Assembly (NCBI GenBank): GCA_902168225.1
Contig: CABHOW010000084.1
Location: forward strand, 1-42,545
Length of the DNA: 42,545 nucleotides
DNA from: an uncultured Flavihumibacter sp.
Lineage (GTDB): Bacteria > Bacteroidota > Bacteroidia > Chitinophagales > Chitinophagaceae
Direction: 5' to 3'
The translations under genes and the position numbers were made by a program. The notes under the pieces were generated by a model that worked only from the letters and a program-made list of their open reading frames with translations, did no database searches and was not told where the DNA came from. Below are positions 24,770 to 33,260 of this stretch, piece by piece. Within the stretch, counting starts at the first letter, position 1. Every line of letters begins with the position of its first letter.

Positions 24770-27700
24770 CGAATAATTGTTACAGAACCTGAAATAATTT
24801 TTCTACCATTTTTAGGATTGATCACATAATAATACGTACCAATAGGCAAGGGTTTTCCATTCACAGTACCATCCCAATCCACTGAATATTCTATACTGCT
24901 AAATACTAATTGCCCATATCGGTTATATACATCCACCGTTGCGCCGGGGTAACTCTCTAAATACTGAATGTGCCAACGATCATTGATACCATCTCCATTA
25001 GGAGAAAACGCATTGGGTACAATGGGTGATAATAATAATTTTACGAACATCGTATCACTAACCGTACAACCTCCAATACCTGTTAAATAAAGCTTATAAG
25101 TAATATCTCCTAAGGGTGTGGTAACAGGGGTAGAGTCTGTAGGATTATTTAAGTAAGTGGGCGGTGTCCACATATAACTCAAATTGGTTCCATAATAATA
25201 AATAGGCTTGATCTTAAGATTGCCACCTTCCAACACATTAACCCTTTTGGGAAGTGTAAGTTTGGGATAAGGATATACAATTAAATTCTTACTTACGGTA
25301 TCACTTACACAACCTTGCGCATTGAAGAAATAATAGCTGATGGTATAAGTACCCGAATCGTTAAACTGTCTGGATGGGTTTTTCAAAGTGGAACTAAAAC
25401 CCTGTCCCAAATCCCAACGCCAACTCGCTGCACTGCTACTCATACCATTTCCATTATCCATAAAATAAACCGTATCACCTACGCAGGCCGTAGTAACATT
25501 CATACCAAGGTTTGCTTTAGGCCAGGGATAAACATTATTAAAAGATTTAGTTAGTGAATCTACACATCCATCTTTTGAAGTGATGCTGAGTTTCACATTA
25601 ACCGGACCTAATGCACTGTATTTATGCGTAGGCTCTTTCAGTAGTGAAGGCGTAGCATCAAACGGGTCGCCAAAATTCCATAGATAACTAAACAACGATT
25701 GAGAAGAATCTGCAATAGTAGATTGATTAGTAAAAGTAGCCCTACCATCGGGTAAGCAAACTACTGTAGGCAAAGTGAAAGCGGGCTGTGGCAAGGGATT
25801 CACTTTAATCGATTGTTGATTGATGGTACTTACACATCCACTATCCGTTATTACTTGCAAGCCAACATTGTAGGTTTGTGCTGTTGTGTATACTCTATTG
25901 AAGCTGGTAACAGAAGTTCTGGTTTCATTTACCCCATCTCCATAATTCCATTTACGTTGTGCGATATTGCTGAAATTAGCTACAGAACTATCTGTAAATG
26001 CAATATTATTCTTTTCGCATAAAATAGCTTGAACACCCCATTTAGCAACCGGTGAAGGCCAAACCGTTATGGGTTGAGAAGCAGAATCCTTACATCCTGC
26101 ACTGTTTACTGCTTTAAATTGTAAATTATAAGTGCCTGCAGCCACGGTTTTGGGAGAATAATCACCATTGGCAGCTACACCGATTCCAGAATAACTACCA
26201 CTCGCCGATAATGCTGATTGAAATGTACCTTGATTAATATGGCGGGGATCCGCATCGTTGCAAATATCCCTTGGTTTGAGAAAACTCACTTTAGGATAAT
26301 TATTAAGCGTTACAACTTGAGAAATGGTTTTTCGGCATACGGAAGAGTTACCGGAATAAGCTAATATTTTAACTCCGATTTTTTTATTGGAGGGAGCGGT
26401 AAAAGAAGTATATAAGTTAGTGTATACTTTCCCAGGAGTGGGGTTTTCATCACGAACAAAAGAAGTTGGGGAACCTATTGAATCCCAATATATATCAAGC
26501 CGAGTGATGGAGCCGAAATCTACTGTAGAAGTATTTGTTATGCGCAAACTATCATTACTGCAAAAGGTATTAATTGCTTGCACAACAAAAGAAGGATTTG
26601 GAACACTACCATTTACGGTAAATGGGCTGCTCAATGAATCAGAACAGCCCTTATTGGAAGTAACTTTTAAACTTACTGTATAATTACCTACAGAATTATA
26701 TTTTGGAGCGGGCGCTTTGGCAGTAGTCATCGCGGATGTAAAAGTAGGTCCGGGATTAATGGGCGTAACTCCCGCATTAAACTTCCAATTATATGTAAAA
26801 CCAGCTTCTGTAGCATCAGCAATGCTCGACGTATCTGAGAAAGGGGCATTCGCATCTGCCAAACATACTTCCGGAATTACAAACCCAACTCTGGGGCGAG
26901 GGTTCACTCTAAAACTACTCAAACTAAAGGTGTCACTTACACAACCGGTATTACTGGTTACTACCAGTTTTACATTTTTATTTCCCCACGAAGCATAGCT
27001 CTTTGTTTGAGGAGCATTTGTTGGAATCGAAATCAATCCATTGCCATCATCGAAATTCCATTGCCAATTGTTAATGGTATTTGCAGCTGCCCCGGGAGTA
27101 ATGGTAGAAGCGTCTGTAAATGTGATAGCATCATTGATACATGTAAGGTTAGGTATCGTATATGCAGCAACCGGTTTTGCAGAAACGTTGATATTCTTAG
27201 TGGCAGTAGCAATACAACCAAAATCGGTAATAGAAGTAAGTTTGGCTGTATAGTTTCCTCCTGTACTAAAGGTTTTTGAAGGGTTTTGAACAGTTGCTGT
27301 GGTAGCGTCACTAAATTCCCAATTCCATTTAATGATAGATCTTCCCAAACCATTTGATGCATCGGTTAAAGCTATCGCAGTATTGATACATCCATTAGAA
27401 CTAATGGAGAAATCAGCAGTGGGCGGTGCATTTACAACAACATTATCATTGAAATCCTGAGTATTGGTATTACTACATCCATCCGATTGAACGGTATTGG
27501 ATGTTGTGGTTAGCTTAACCGGATAAGTTCCGGAGGCATTGAAAGTATATACCTGTGGGATACGGTATAAGTAGTAAGTCTTACCATTTGAAATATAGGT
27601 TGAATCATAAGCAACACCATTTGCATTGTTAACCGGCGTATAGGTATAAGGTGAGGTACCCGTCGTCAATGCGGCATTATTCCCAAAATCAACCACAATT

Positions 27701-29250
27701 TGTGAAGGTTGATAGGTTAATGAAAGATTCACTTTAAAGGGGGCATTACTGCAAGTAGCCGAATAGGAAATATTACTCGCAGCATACTGATTTTGAATGG
27801 TAATCGGAGGGTTTAAATCTATAACATTAGTTCCCCCGTTATAACCATAGGATTCTACATTGCCATACCCATATACTATGGCGGAGAACCCTGTATCAGC
27901 TGTTACTCGATGTATCGGGTTTGTTGCAGAGGAAATAGTTAAGTCTTCTTGCAAATATGCATAATTGGTATTAGGAATATCTGTAAAAGTGCCTACGGGA
28001 GGAGCATTATCTATTTTAACTGAATTCTTGAAATTCTTATTAACGATAATATTCACAAAATGAAGTACTACCTGAGTTTGACCAGGAGGAACATAATTTG
28101 CATGGGCAGAAAAAAAAGTTACATCTCCCAAAGTTTGCTCCACAGGGTTGAGCATTACCATCTCAGGATCCGCATAACATGTTTGGTTTGGAGAGCCAAC
28201 ATTACAACCACTCTTACAGGTTTGTGAAGTAATAAACTGAGCTACGGAAACAGGCGCTGAGGCTGTAATAACCAGGGGCGAAGAAGTTTTATAGGAATAG
28301 TATTTACCAACGGTATTATAACTTGAAGCTGTTAGCGTAAAATTAATACCGGCTTCCTGAATGTTTACTGTGGTAGTAGGATCATCAACATAAATTCTAT
28401 AAATATCTGAGAGCCTGTTAATAAAAGGTGCCGTTACAAATTGTTTGCCCCAAGAACGCATCGGAAACATTTGTTGGTATAAATTATCTCCTCCGCTTGC
28501 TCCTGGGCAATCTAAAGCACTCCAGGTACTACCTGAAAAAACGGCTATCGGTTTACACCCCGAAGGACCGGAGGCTATTGACCTGATTTTTGTTCCTGAA
28601 ACATCGCCTAAATTGCCACTTCTGAATTGATACACATCCCCTGCATTCGGGAGTGTTACGGTATACTTATCGCCAACTGAGCGACTAGCTCCCCCTGAAG
28701 TAGCTAAAGTAACTTCAATTACCGTATTATTTTGGGTTGCTACCACCGCAAATTCCGACTGACCACCGGTAGAGCCATTACTAGTAGGTTGAGAAGTAGA
28801 TACGGAGCTCATGCCTGTAGCGATATAAGTTGTACCCAAAACAGAGGTTGGCAGTACTAAAGTGGCGCCACTCCTTGCAGACTTAATAATATGCGCATAT
28901 ACAACTATCGGATTATCGGATGTTACTTTTATGGCCGCTCCCGATTTAACACCATCAGTTTGGTCTAAATAAACACTTGAACTATTCGCATCCATTGCAA
29001 CAGTTGAACCAATAAAATATCTTTTCACTTGATTTGCAGTTACCGCCACTGTTTTAGTAGATGCTCCAACCTGGATAGTTACATTGGCATTGACAGAAGA
29101 AGTGATATATAAACCCATTACCGAACTAATTCCGTCAATATGGCTGGGATAGGCAATCCAAAACTCCTTCCCCTTATTCGAAAAATCCTGTGCACTTGCA
29201 GAAAACGAAAAAAAAAGACAAAAAATGATTAGCAGTCTAGAACAATTCAT
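24766..29250 (-). CDS. Giant T9SS type B substrate: IgGFc-binding-like N-terminus, PKD repeats, CHU_C domain
   Basis: Protein of 1494 aa. A signal peptide (about 1-21, SASAQ) is followed by a region resembling the IgGFc-binding N-terminal domain (about 22-470): GKEFWIAYPSHIDG, VYAHIIKSARSGATLVLP, GGDNLYQQMFPMRSWGKQFVTAPF. About ten PKD-like domains follow, marked by WNFDDG, WEFSDA, WNYGDG, WNFGDP and WRWDLGQG. The last ~85 residues are a CHU_C / type B sorting domain: VPNAFSPNGDGINDRW, VDVYNRYGQLVF, WDG, PIGTYYYVI. It is expected to be secreted by T9SS and held at the cell surface as an adhesin or gliding-type filament. The PorP/SprF gene overlaps its stop. The ligand is unknown. Confidence 0.92.
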   Translation of the reverse strand: MNCSRLLIIFCLFFSFSASAQDFSNKGKEFWIAYPSHIDGISSVMGLYITSSVNANVTIQVGASTKTVAVTANQVKRYFIGSTVAMDANSSSVYLDQTDGVKSGAAIKVTSDNPIVVYAHIIKSARSGATLVLPTSVLGTTYIATGMSSVSTSQPTSNGSTGGQSEFAVVATQNNTVIEVTLATSGGASRSVGDKYTVTLPNAGDVYQFRSGNLGDVSGTKIRSIASGPSGCKPIAVFSGSTWSALDCPGASGGDNLYQQMFPMRSWGKQFVTAPFINRLSDIYRIYVDDPTTTVNIQEAGINFTLTASSYNTVGKYYSYKTSSPLVITASAPVSVAQFITSQTCKSGCNVGSPNQTCYADPEMVMLNPVEQTLGDVTFFSAHANYVPPGQTQVVLHFVNIIVNKNFKNSVKIDNAPPVGTFTDIPNTNYAYLQEDLTISSATNPIHRVTADTGFSAIVYGYGNVESYGYNGGTNVIDLNPPITIQNQYAASNISYSATCSNAPFKVNLSLTYQPSQIVVDFGNNAALTTGTSPYTYTPVNNANGVAYDSTYISNGKTYYLYRIPQVYTFNASGTYPVKLTTTSNTVQSDGCSNTNTQDFNDNVVVNAPPTADFSISSNGCINTAIALTDASNGLGRSIIKWNWEFSDATTATVQNPSKTFSTGGNYTAKLTSITDFGCIATATKNINVSAKPVAAYTIPNLTCINDAITFTDASTITPGAAANTINNWQWNFDDGNGLISIPTNAPQTKSYASWGNKNVKLVVTSNTGCVSDTFSLSSFRVNPRPRVGFVIPEVCLADANAPFSDTSSIADATEAGFTYNWKFNAGVTPINPGPTFTSAMTTAKAPAPKYNSVGNYTVSLKVTSNKGCSDSLSSPFTVNGSVPNPSFVVQAINTFCSNDSLRITNTSTVDFGSITRLDIYWDSIGSPTSFVRDENPTPGKVYTNLYTSFTAPSNKKIGVKILAYSGNSSVCRKTISQVVTLNNYPKVSFLKPRDICNDADPRHINQGTFQSALSASGSYSGIGVAANGDYSPKTVAAGTYNLQFKAVNSAGCKDSASQPITVWPSPVAKWGVQAILCEKNNIAFTDSSVANFSNIAQRKWNYGDGVNETRTSVTSFNRVYTTAQTYNVGLQVITDSGCVSTINQQSIKVNPLPQPAFTLPTVVCLPDGRATFTNQSTIADSSQSLFSYLWNFGDPFDATPSLLKEPTHKYSALGPVNVKLSITSKDGCVDSLTKSFNNVYPWPKANLGMNVTTACVGDTVYFMDNGNGMSSSAASWRWDLGQGFSSTLKNPSRQFNDSGTYTISYYFFNAQGCVSDTVSKNLIVYPYPKLTLPKRVNVLEGGNLKIKPIYYYGTNLSYMWTPPTYLNNPTDSTPVTTPLGDITYKLYLTGIGGCTVSDTMFVKLLLSPIVPNAFSPNGDGINDRWHIQYLESYPGATVDVYNRYGQLVFSSIEYSVDWDGTVNGKPLPIGTYYYVINPKNGRKIISGSVTIIR

Positions 29251-29324
29251 CAGATTGGGGGATATCTTTAAAATTCAAGGGCATAAAAATAAGCCTTGGA
29301 AGCCAAATACCGTTTAAAGACACC

Positions 29325-29951
29325 CTAAAATACGTTTTTGCTGTCTTTCATTAGCTGAAAACCCGCTTTCCCCATACAGCATAAAAGGTCAAGAATACTC
29401 ATATTAGATTGATATCCTATTTTATCTTCAAAAACCTGAGTATAAGGATGGGTATGATTGGTAATATTTAAACGTGGACTAAACTGCCCTCTTCCATCAA
29501 TTACCCCCTCACTAACAAAAGGCCGATAGCTTTCCGTTAAAGAAATATCCAGATCGGCTCCAAATTTTACTGATATCCACTCCGTGGCAGCAATATTCAA
29601 ATCGAGCAAGAAAACTGGCTTCCTCTTTAATAAAGCCTTCAGCTCATCTTGGTAATATTCAAAAAAAGGAGCCCGGTTATATATCGACTCTAAAGTTCTA
29701 ATATGTTGTTGTACCCAATTATCTCGATAAGAAATTTTTATATCCTTAGTAATCGTTTTTTGATCCCTGCCTTTTTCCAAAGGAACCGATAATGAAACGA
29801 CCCCATTAACCCCGGGAACCAAACATCGGTTCTTTAAACTGGTTTTTTGGTACTTATCATATTGTTCAAAAATTATATATTTTGATTCAAACAAATGTTT
29901 ATAATAATTAATACTTCCAAAATATTGACAATCAATGATTAATGTATTCAT
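29325..29951 (-). CDS. WbqC family protein
   Basis: Protein of 208 aa resembling the WbqC-like family, found in polysaccharide and O-antigen loci but biochemically little characterised. Signatures: IDCQYFGSINYYKHLFESKYIIFEQYDKYQKTSLKNRCLV (the usual Q-Y/F-x-P region reads QYFGSI here), LSVPLEKGR, ISYRDNWVQQHIRTLESIYNRAPFFEYY, and the C-terminal DLLCCMGKAGFQLM. It is probably cytoplasmic. No polysaccharide genes are adjacent, so this is an isolated member. A 255-bp AT-rich gap with a heptamer hairpin separates it from the next, divergent gene. Confidence 0.85.
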   Translation of the reverse strand: MNTLIIDCQYFGSINYYKHLFESKYIIFEQYDKYQKTSLKNRCLVPGVNGVVSLSVPLEKGRDQKTITKDIKISYRDNWVQQHIRTLESIYNRAPFFEYYQDELKALLKRKPVFLLDLNIAATEWISVKFGADLDISLTESYRPFVSEGVIDGRGQFSPRLNITNHTHPYTQVFEDKIGYQSNMSILDLLCCMGKAGFQLMKDSKNVF

Positions 29952-30006
29952 TATATATTCTGTTTAAGGACTTTGTTTTTAGTAATACTATTATTTCTTA
30001 TACCTA

Positions 30007-30079
30007 ATTATTGATTACTAATTATTAATTATTGGTAGCCATAAATAATTAATAATCAATAATTAATAATAAATAATTG
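30007..30079. repeat. Heptamer hairpin D (ATTATTA / ATAATTA family)
   Basis: The left arm 30007-30034 has the words ATTATTG, ATTACTA, ATTATTA, ATTATTG. A 10-bp loop follows. The right arm 30045-30079 has ATAATTA, ATAATCA, ATAATTA, ATAATAA, ATAATTG. The arms are complementary. This is the only copy lying between divergent genes; the rest of the 29952-30206 gap is plain AT-rich sequence with a TTACTTTC box just before the next ATG. Confidence 0.75.
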
Positions 30080-30206
30080 TAGCTAAAAAATTTACTAAAT
30101 AAAACTATCCCATCAGACGGGTCGTTTACTAATCAATTTAGCATATAAAGTTACCGGTTTTTACCTAATTCCACAGAATCCAATCAATCTTTATTACTTT
30201 CGATGT

Positions 30207-30662
30207 ATGAAAATTCTTCTACGATCCCCCCTACTTCTTATTTGCTTTTTTCTCCTCAACGCTTGCTCCAAACCCAAAGATTTTGAATACCGCGATTTCC
30301 GGAATGTTAAGGTTGAAACCTTAGGTTTTAACCAAAGCACACTTTCCTTTGAACTGATTTATTATAATCCAAATGGTTTTGGTCTCGACCTCAAAAAAGT
30401 AGATAGTGATGTTTATTTAGACAGCTTATTCTTAGGTAAATTTCAATTAGATACCCTGATGCATATCAATCGCATGAGTGAATTTTCATTACCGGCTAAA
30501 ATCAATTTAGATATGAAAAATCTCCTAAAAAACTCGGCCTATCTATTACTTAAGAAAGAAGTTACCGTTCAGGCAAAAGGAACGGTTAAAGCCGGTAGAG
30601 GGGGTATTTTTAAAACAGTACCCTTTACTTATGAAGGGAAACACAAACTTTCTTTATTCTAG
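30207..30662 (+). CDS. LEA type 2-like lipoprotein
   Basis: Protein of 151 aa with a lipoprotein signal (lipobox LLNAC, Cys20) and an LEA14-like (LEA_2/WHy) immunoglobulin-like fold: RNVKVETLGFNQSTLSFELIYYNPNGFGLDLKKVDSDVYLDSLFLGKFQLDT, then SEFSLPAKINLDMKNLL. The YNPNGFGL segment is the family hallmark. It is envelope-anchored; no enzymatic role is known for the family in bacteria. TTACTTTC, a near match to the -7 box, lies a few bases before the ATG. It converges with the metal-binding gene, with 3 bp between the stop codons. Confidence 0.8.
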   Translation: MKILLRSPLLLICFFLLNACSKPKDFEYRDFRNVKVETLGFNQSTLSFELIYYNPNGFGLDLKKVDSDVYLDSLFLGKFQLDTLMHINRMSEFSLPAKINLDMKNLLKNSAYLLLKKEVTVQAKGTVKAGRGGIFKTVPFTYEGKHKLSLF

Positions 30663-30665
30663 GCC

Positions 30666-31067
30666 CTAATTAATGGGTTGGATATGACAGGGCTTCTTGG
30701 GTTGCGGACCACCCCCATCTTCCGCATATTTACAAATTGGCGGTAATTTCTTATAGGCATCCGGCTCTGCTTTCTCCTCATCAGCATCGAAGCCTGCATT
30801 ATTTATAGCAGCTTTTATTTCTTCTACCCCACATCTATCCGGCCAATACTGAATCTTCAGCTCACCCTGCAATAAATTAAACTTCATTTGTGTAACACCA
30901 CTTTGTAATAGCGATTGGTTGGCTTTGGCAAAATACTTTTCCAATGCCACTTTACATTCCCAGCATTTTAAATTAGCCGACTTAATAGTTACCCACTCTT
31001 GCTTCCGCATCTGGGAAAAAGATGCTGTAGTTGTAATTAGCAATGCGATTAAGATAAAACCTTTCAT
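30666..31067 (-). CDS. Exported heavy-metal-associated (HMA-like) domain protein
   Basis: Protein of 133 aa with a signal peptide (to about FSQ19). Its HMA-like ferredoxin fold has VTIKSANLKCWECKVALEKYF, with Cys35-W-E-Cys38 in the metal-loop position, then VTQMKFNLLQGELKIQYWPDRCGVEEIKAAINNAGFDADEEKA. Family HMA domains bind Cu, Zn or Hg through CxxC. Three more Cys occur later (DRCG, ICKY, KKPCH), an unusual number for a small periplasmic protein. A periplasmic metal carrier is likely; the metal is unknown. It follows pyrE across a heptamer hairpin. Confidence 0.8.
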   Translation of the reverse strand: MKGFILIALLITTTASFSQMRKQEWVTIKSANLKCWECKVALEKYFAKANQSLLQSGVTQMKFNLLQGELKIQYWPDRCGVEEIKAAINNAGFDADEEKAEPDAYKKLPPICKYAEDGGGPQPKKPCHIQPIN

Positions 31068-31075
31068 AATATAAA

Positions 31076-31160
31076 ATTATGAGTTATGAATTATGAGTTA
31101 TGAATTATGAGTTATGAATTATAATTTTTAATTCTTAATTCCTAATTCCCAATCCTAAAT
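31076..31160. repeat. Heptamer hairpin spacer E (ATTATGA/GTTATGA versus ATTCTTA)
   Basis: The left arm 31076-31124 has seven words alternating ATTATGA and GTTATGA. The right arm, from about 31131, has ATTCTTA, ATTCCTA, ATTCCCA and ATCCTAA, and runs through the pyrE stop codon (31155-31157). The spacer between pyrE and the HMA gene is built almost entirely of these words, and the arms can pair. Confidence 0.8.
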
Positions 31161-31784
31161 CCCCCACACATCCGGTGCCGTACTCCAAGCCATAAGGGTT
31201 TCTTTCACATCGGCCTCAATAAGTCCTTTCTCTATGGCCAATTCAATTAAAGTGGGGTAATTCGTAAGCGATTTTGTTTGCACATTTGCTGCTGCAAAGT
31301 CTTGCACTGCCTTATCAAATCCATAGTTAAAAATAGAAACCATTCCTTCAATTCGAACACCTGCCTGCTTTAATACATCAACCACCTGTAAACTGCTTTT
31401 TCCGGTAGAAATCAGATCCTCGATTACCAATACACGTTGCCCATCGGTATATGCACCTTCGATTTGATTACCTAATCCATGTTCTTTAGGTTTCGGACGA
31501 ACATATAAAAAAGGTAATTTAAGTTGATCAGCTGCTAAAGCTCCCCAAGGTATACCTGCCGTTGCAACACCGGCCAAAGCTTCTGCATCTGGGAAATGTT
31601 CAAAAATAACATTGCACAACTCACTCTTCACAAAGTCGCGCACATAAGGAAATGATAGCACCCTCCTATTGTCGCAATAAATTGGGCTCTTCCAGCCACT
31701 GGCCCAAGTAAATGGATGTTGAGGACTTAATTTTACCGCTTCTACTTGTAATAATTTTTCAGCAACCGCTTTTTCGTTTGTCAT
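31155..31784 (-). CDS. pyrE: Orotate phosphoribosyltransferase
   Basis: Protein of 209 aa, full length. It joins orotate to PRPP to give OMP in pyrimidine synthesis. Seen: LLQVEAVKLSPQHPFTWASGWKSPIYCDNR, VATAGIPWGALAADQLKLPFLYVRPKPKEHGLGNQIEG with the catalytic-loop Lys/His, and the PRPP motif VLVIEDLISTGKSSLQV. Its TAG stop lies inside a repeat word, so the repeat array may have set or replaced the original C-terminus (...DVWGI). pyrB and pyrR are a few kb away on the same strand but not contiguous. Confidence 0.95.
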   Translation of the reverse strand: MTNEKAVAEKLLQVEAVKLSPQHPFTWASGWKSPIYCDNRRVLSFPYVRDFVKSELCNVIFEHFPDAEALAGVATAGIPWGALAADQLKLPFLYVRPKPKEHGLGNQIEGAYTDGQRVLVIEDLISTGKSSLQVVDVLKQAGVRIEGMVSIFNYGFDKAVQDFAAANVQTKSLTNYPTLIELAIEKGLIEADVKETLMAWSTAPDVWGI

Positions 31785-31860
31785 ATTGCAAAACTAACAA
31801 CTTGACACTGCTTTTAGCTGATCAAATTTTCACATCTTATCTTCACCATAAAATTCGTAG

Positions 31861-32286
31861 ATGCATAAACCTATCATCATTGCGGCAGGTGGTTTAGTCC
31901 AAAACCCTTCTCAGGAAATTTTACTTATTTTTAGAAGAGGTTTTTGGGATTTGCCAAAAGGCAAACTTGATCCAGGAGAAACCATTGAAGCCTGCGCTAT
32001 ACGTGAGGTTGAGGAAGAAACGGGCTTAACAAACCTAACCCTTCATAAGTTTATCACCATTACCAAGCATGAATATTTTGATCCTTTTCACAAGCAAGAT
32101 GTTATCAAAGAAAGCCATTGGCATGCTATGACGATCAACGATTATCAAAACGGCACACCCCAAACGGAAGAAGATATTACGGAAATGAAATGGGTATCGA
32201 TAAAAGAGATAGCAAGCTATTTTCCAACTATGTATCCTACAATTGTAGATGTTATCAACCTTTTCGTTTTAAAACAGCTATTGTAA
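31861..32286 (+). CDS. Nudix hydrolase
   Basis: Protein of 141 aa with a complete Nudix box [18 protein letters not shown], preceded by [17 protein letters not shown]. It hydrolyses a nucleoside diphosphate linked to another moiety, with Mg2+ bound by the REVEEE glutamates. The substrate is not predictable; the small size and WDLPKGKL context resemble NTP or diadenosine-polyphosphate hydrolases. A box TATCTTCA (31838-31845) lies 15 bp before the ATG and could be its promoter. Its last 32 bp overlap the end of the convergent thioesterase gene. Confidence 0.9.
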   Translation: MHKPIIIAAGGLVQNPSQEILLIFRRGFWDLPKGKLDPGETIEACAIREVEEETGLTNLTLHKFITITKHEYFDPFHKQDVIKESHWHAMTINDYQNGTPQTEEDITEMKWVSIKEIASYFPTMYPTIVDVINLFVLKQLL

Positions 32287-32689
32287 TTCTACTTACACAA
32301 ATAAGTTTTTCTGCCTCATCATATATTTTGATTTCCCATACCTGCGATGTAGCACCAATATGCAATGGCATCGTAACGCCCGTTACATAGCCTCCTTTAG
32401 CACTTCGCAAATGATTGGCATTTATTTCCTGTCCTACACAGATATATTGATTTTGGTCTATCACTAACGCAGCCCCAACACTACCAATAGTTTCAGCCAA
32501 TGCTACCGAAGCACCACCATGCAATAATCCATAAGGTTGTTTGGTGCGATGGTCTACCGGCATGGTTGCTTTCAAATAATTATCTCCTAATTCCGTAAAC
32601 CGGATACCAATATGCTCTCCCATTGTTCCCTTACCTAAACCGGCAAGGTGTTCAATTGTAAGATCCTTATTAAACCAAATAGCTGCCAT
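32255..32689 (-). CDS. Hot-dog fold thioesterase, PaaI/YdiI-like
   Basis: Protein of 144 aa with the PaaI/MenI-type signature [23 protein letters not shown], with the HGG oxyanion segment and catalytic Glu, then [39 protein letters not shown]. Related enzymes hydrolyse aromatic or small acyl-CoA thioesters, including 1,4-dihydroxy-2-naphthoyl-CoA in menaquinone synthesis. Whether it is MenI cannot be decided because no men genes are near. It is 4 bp downstream of coaD and probably cotranscribed. The tail shares 32 bp with the opposite Nudix gene, so neither can change its end freely. Confidence 0.88.
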   Translation of the reverse strand: MAAIWFNKDLTIEHLAGLGKGTMGEHIGIRFTELGDNYLKATMPVDHRTKQPYGLLHGGASVALAETIGSVGAALVIDQNQYICVGQEINANHLRSAKGGYVTGVTMPLHIGATSQVWEIKIYDEAEKLICVSRITIAVLKRKG

Positions 32690-32693
32690 GGGT

Positions 32694-33167
32694 TTATGTT
32701 AATTTCAACGTTTTTATTACGGCATCCGGTAAAAAAGGGGAAGCATCTCCCCGATTCCTTAAGATATCTCTAACAATGGTAGAAGCAACAGAGGTATATT
32801 TAGGCTCACCTGTTAAAAAAATAGTTTCTATATTACTATCTAAGGTTCTGTTGGCATCAGCAATCGTTTTCTCATATTCAAAATCACTAACATAACGAAT
32901 ACCTCTTAAAATAAACTGTGCCCCTACTTGTTTACAATAGTTAATGGTTAACCCATCATATACTGCACTCTCCACTTTAGGCTCACTACTATAAATTTCC
33001 TTAAACCATTGCATACGCTGCTCAGCGCTAAACATAGGATTCTTTGAAGCATTAATACCTATCCCTACAATTATTTTATCAAACAAAGGGAGAGCCCTAT
33101 TGATAATATCTGTATGACCCAGCGTTACCGGATCAAATGTGCCTGGAAATAAGCATATACGTTGCAT
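32694..33167 (-). CDS. coaD: Pantetheine-phosphate adenylyltransferase
   Basis: Protein of 157 aa, normal length. The N-terminal nucleotidyltransferase signature is ICLFPGTFDPVTLGHTDIINRA with the T/HxGH-like GHTD. Further on are VGIGINASKNPMFSAEQRMQWF, ILRGIRYVSDFEYEKTIADANRTLDSNIETIFL, and TSVASTIVRDILRNRGDASPFLP. It transfers AMP to 4'-phosphopantetheine in CoA synthesis. A heptamer hairpin fills the gap after pyrB; coaD may still be read from the pyrR-pyrB transcript. Confidence 0.95.
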   Translation of the reverse strand: MQRICLFPGTFDPVTLGHTDIINRALPLFDKIIVGIGINASKNPMFSAEQRMQWFKEIYSSEPKVESAVYDGLTINYCKQVGAQFILRGIRYVSDFEYEKTIADANRTLDSNIETIFLTGEPKYTSVASTIVRDILRNRGDASPFLPDAVIKTLKLT

Positions 33168-33173
33168 AGGGTG

Positions 33174-33260
33174 ATTATTAATTATGAATTATTAATTATG
33201 AATTAAAAGTATAAACTATGAATATTCCCATCATTCATAATTCTTAATTCATAATTCCTA
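33174..33260. repeat. Heptamer hairpin spacer F (ATTATTA/ATTATGA versus ATTCATA)
   Basis: The left arm 33174-33201 has the words ATTATTA, ATTATGA, ATTATTA, ATTATGA. The right arm 33233-33260 has ATTCATA, ATTCTTA, ATTCATA, ATTCCTA; the last word contains the pyrB stop codon. It occupies nearly the whole 90-bp pyrB-coaD gap and is the same family as spacer E. Confidence 0.8.

Noticed and set aside
26387..27279. Several plus-strand open frames opposite the giant PKD protein
   Set aside because: They mirror its Thr/Val/Ser-rich coding sequence, overlap one another, and lack start context or homology.
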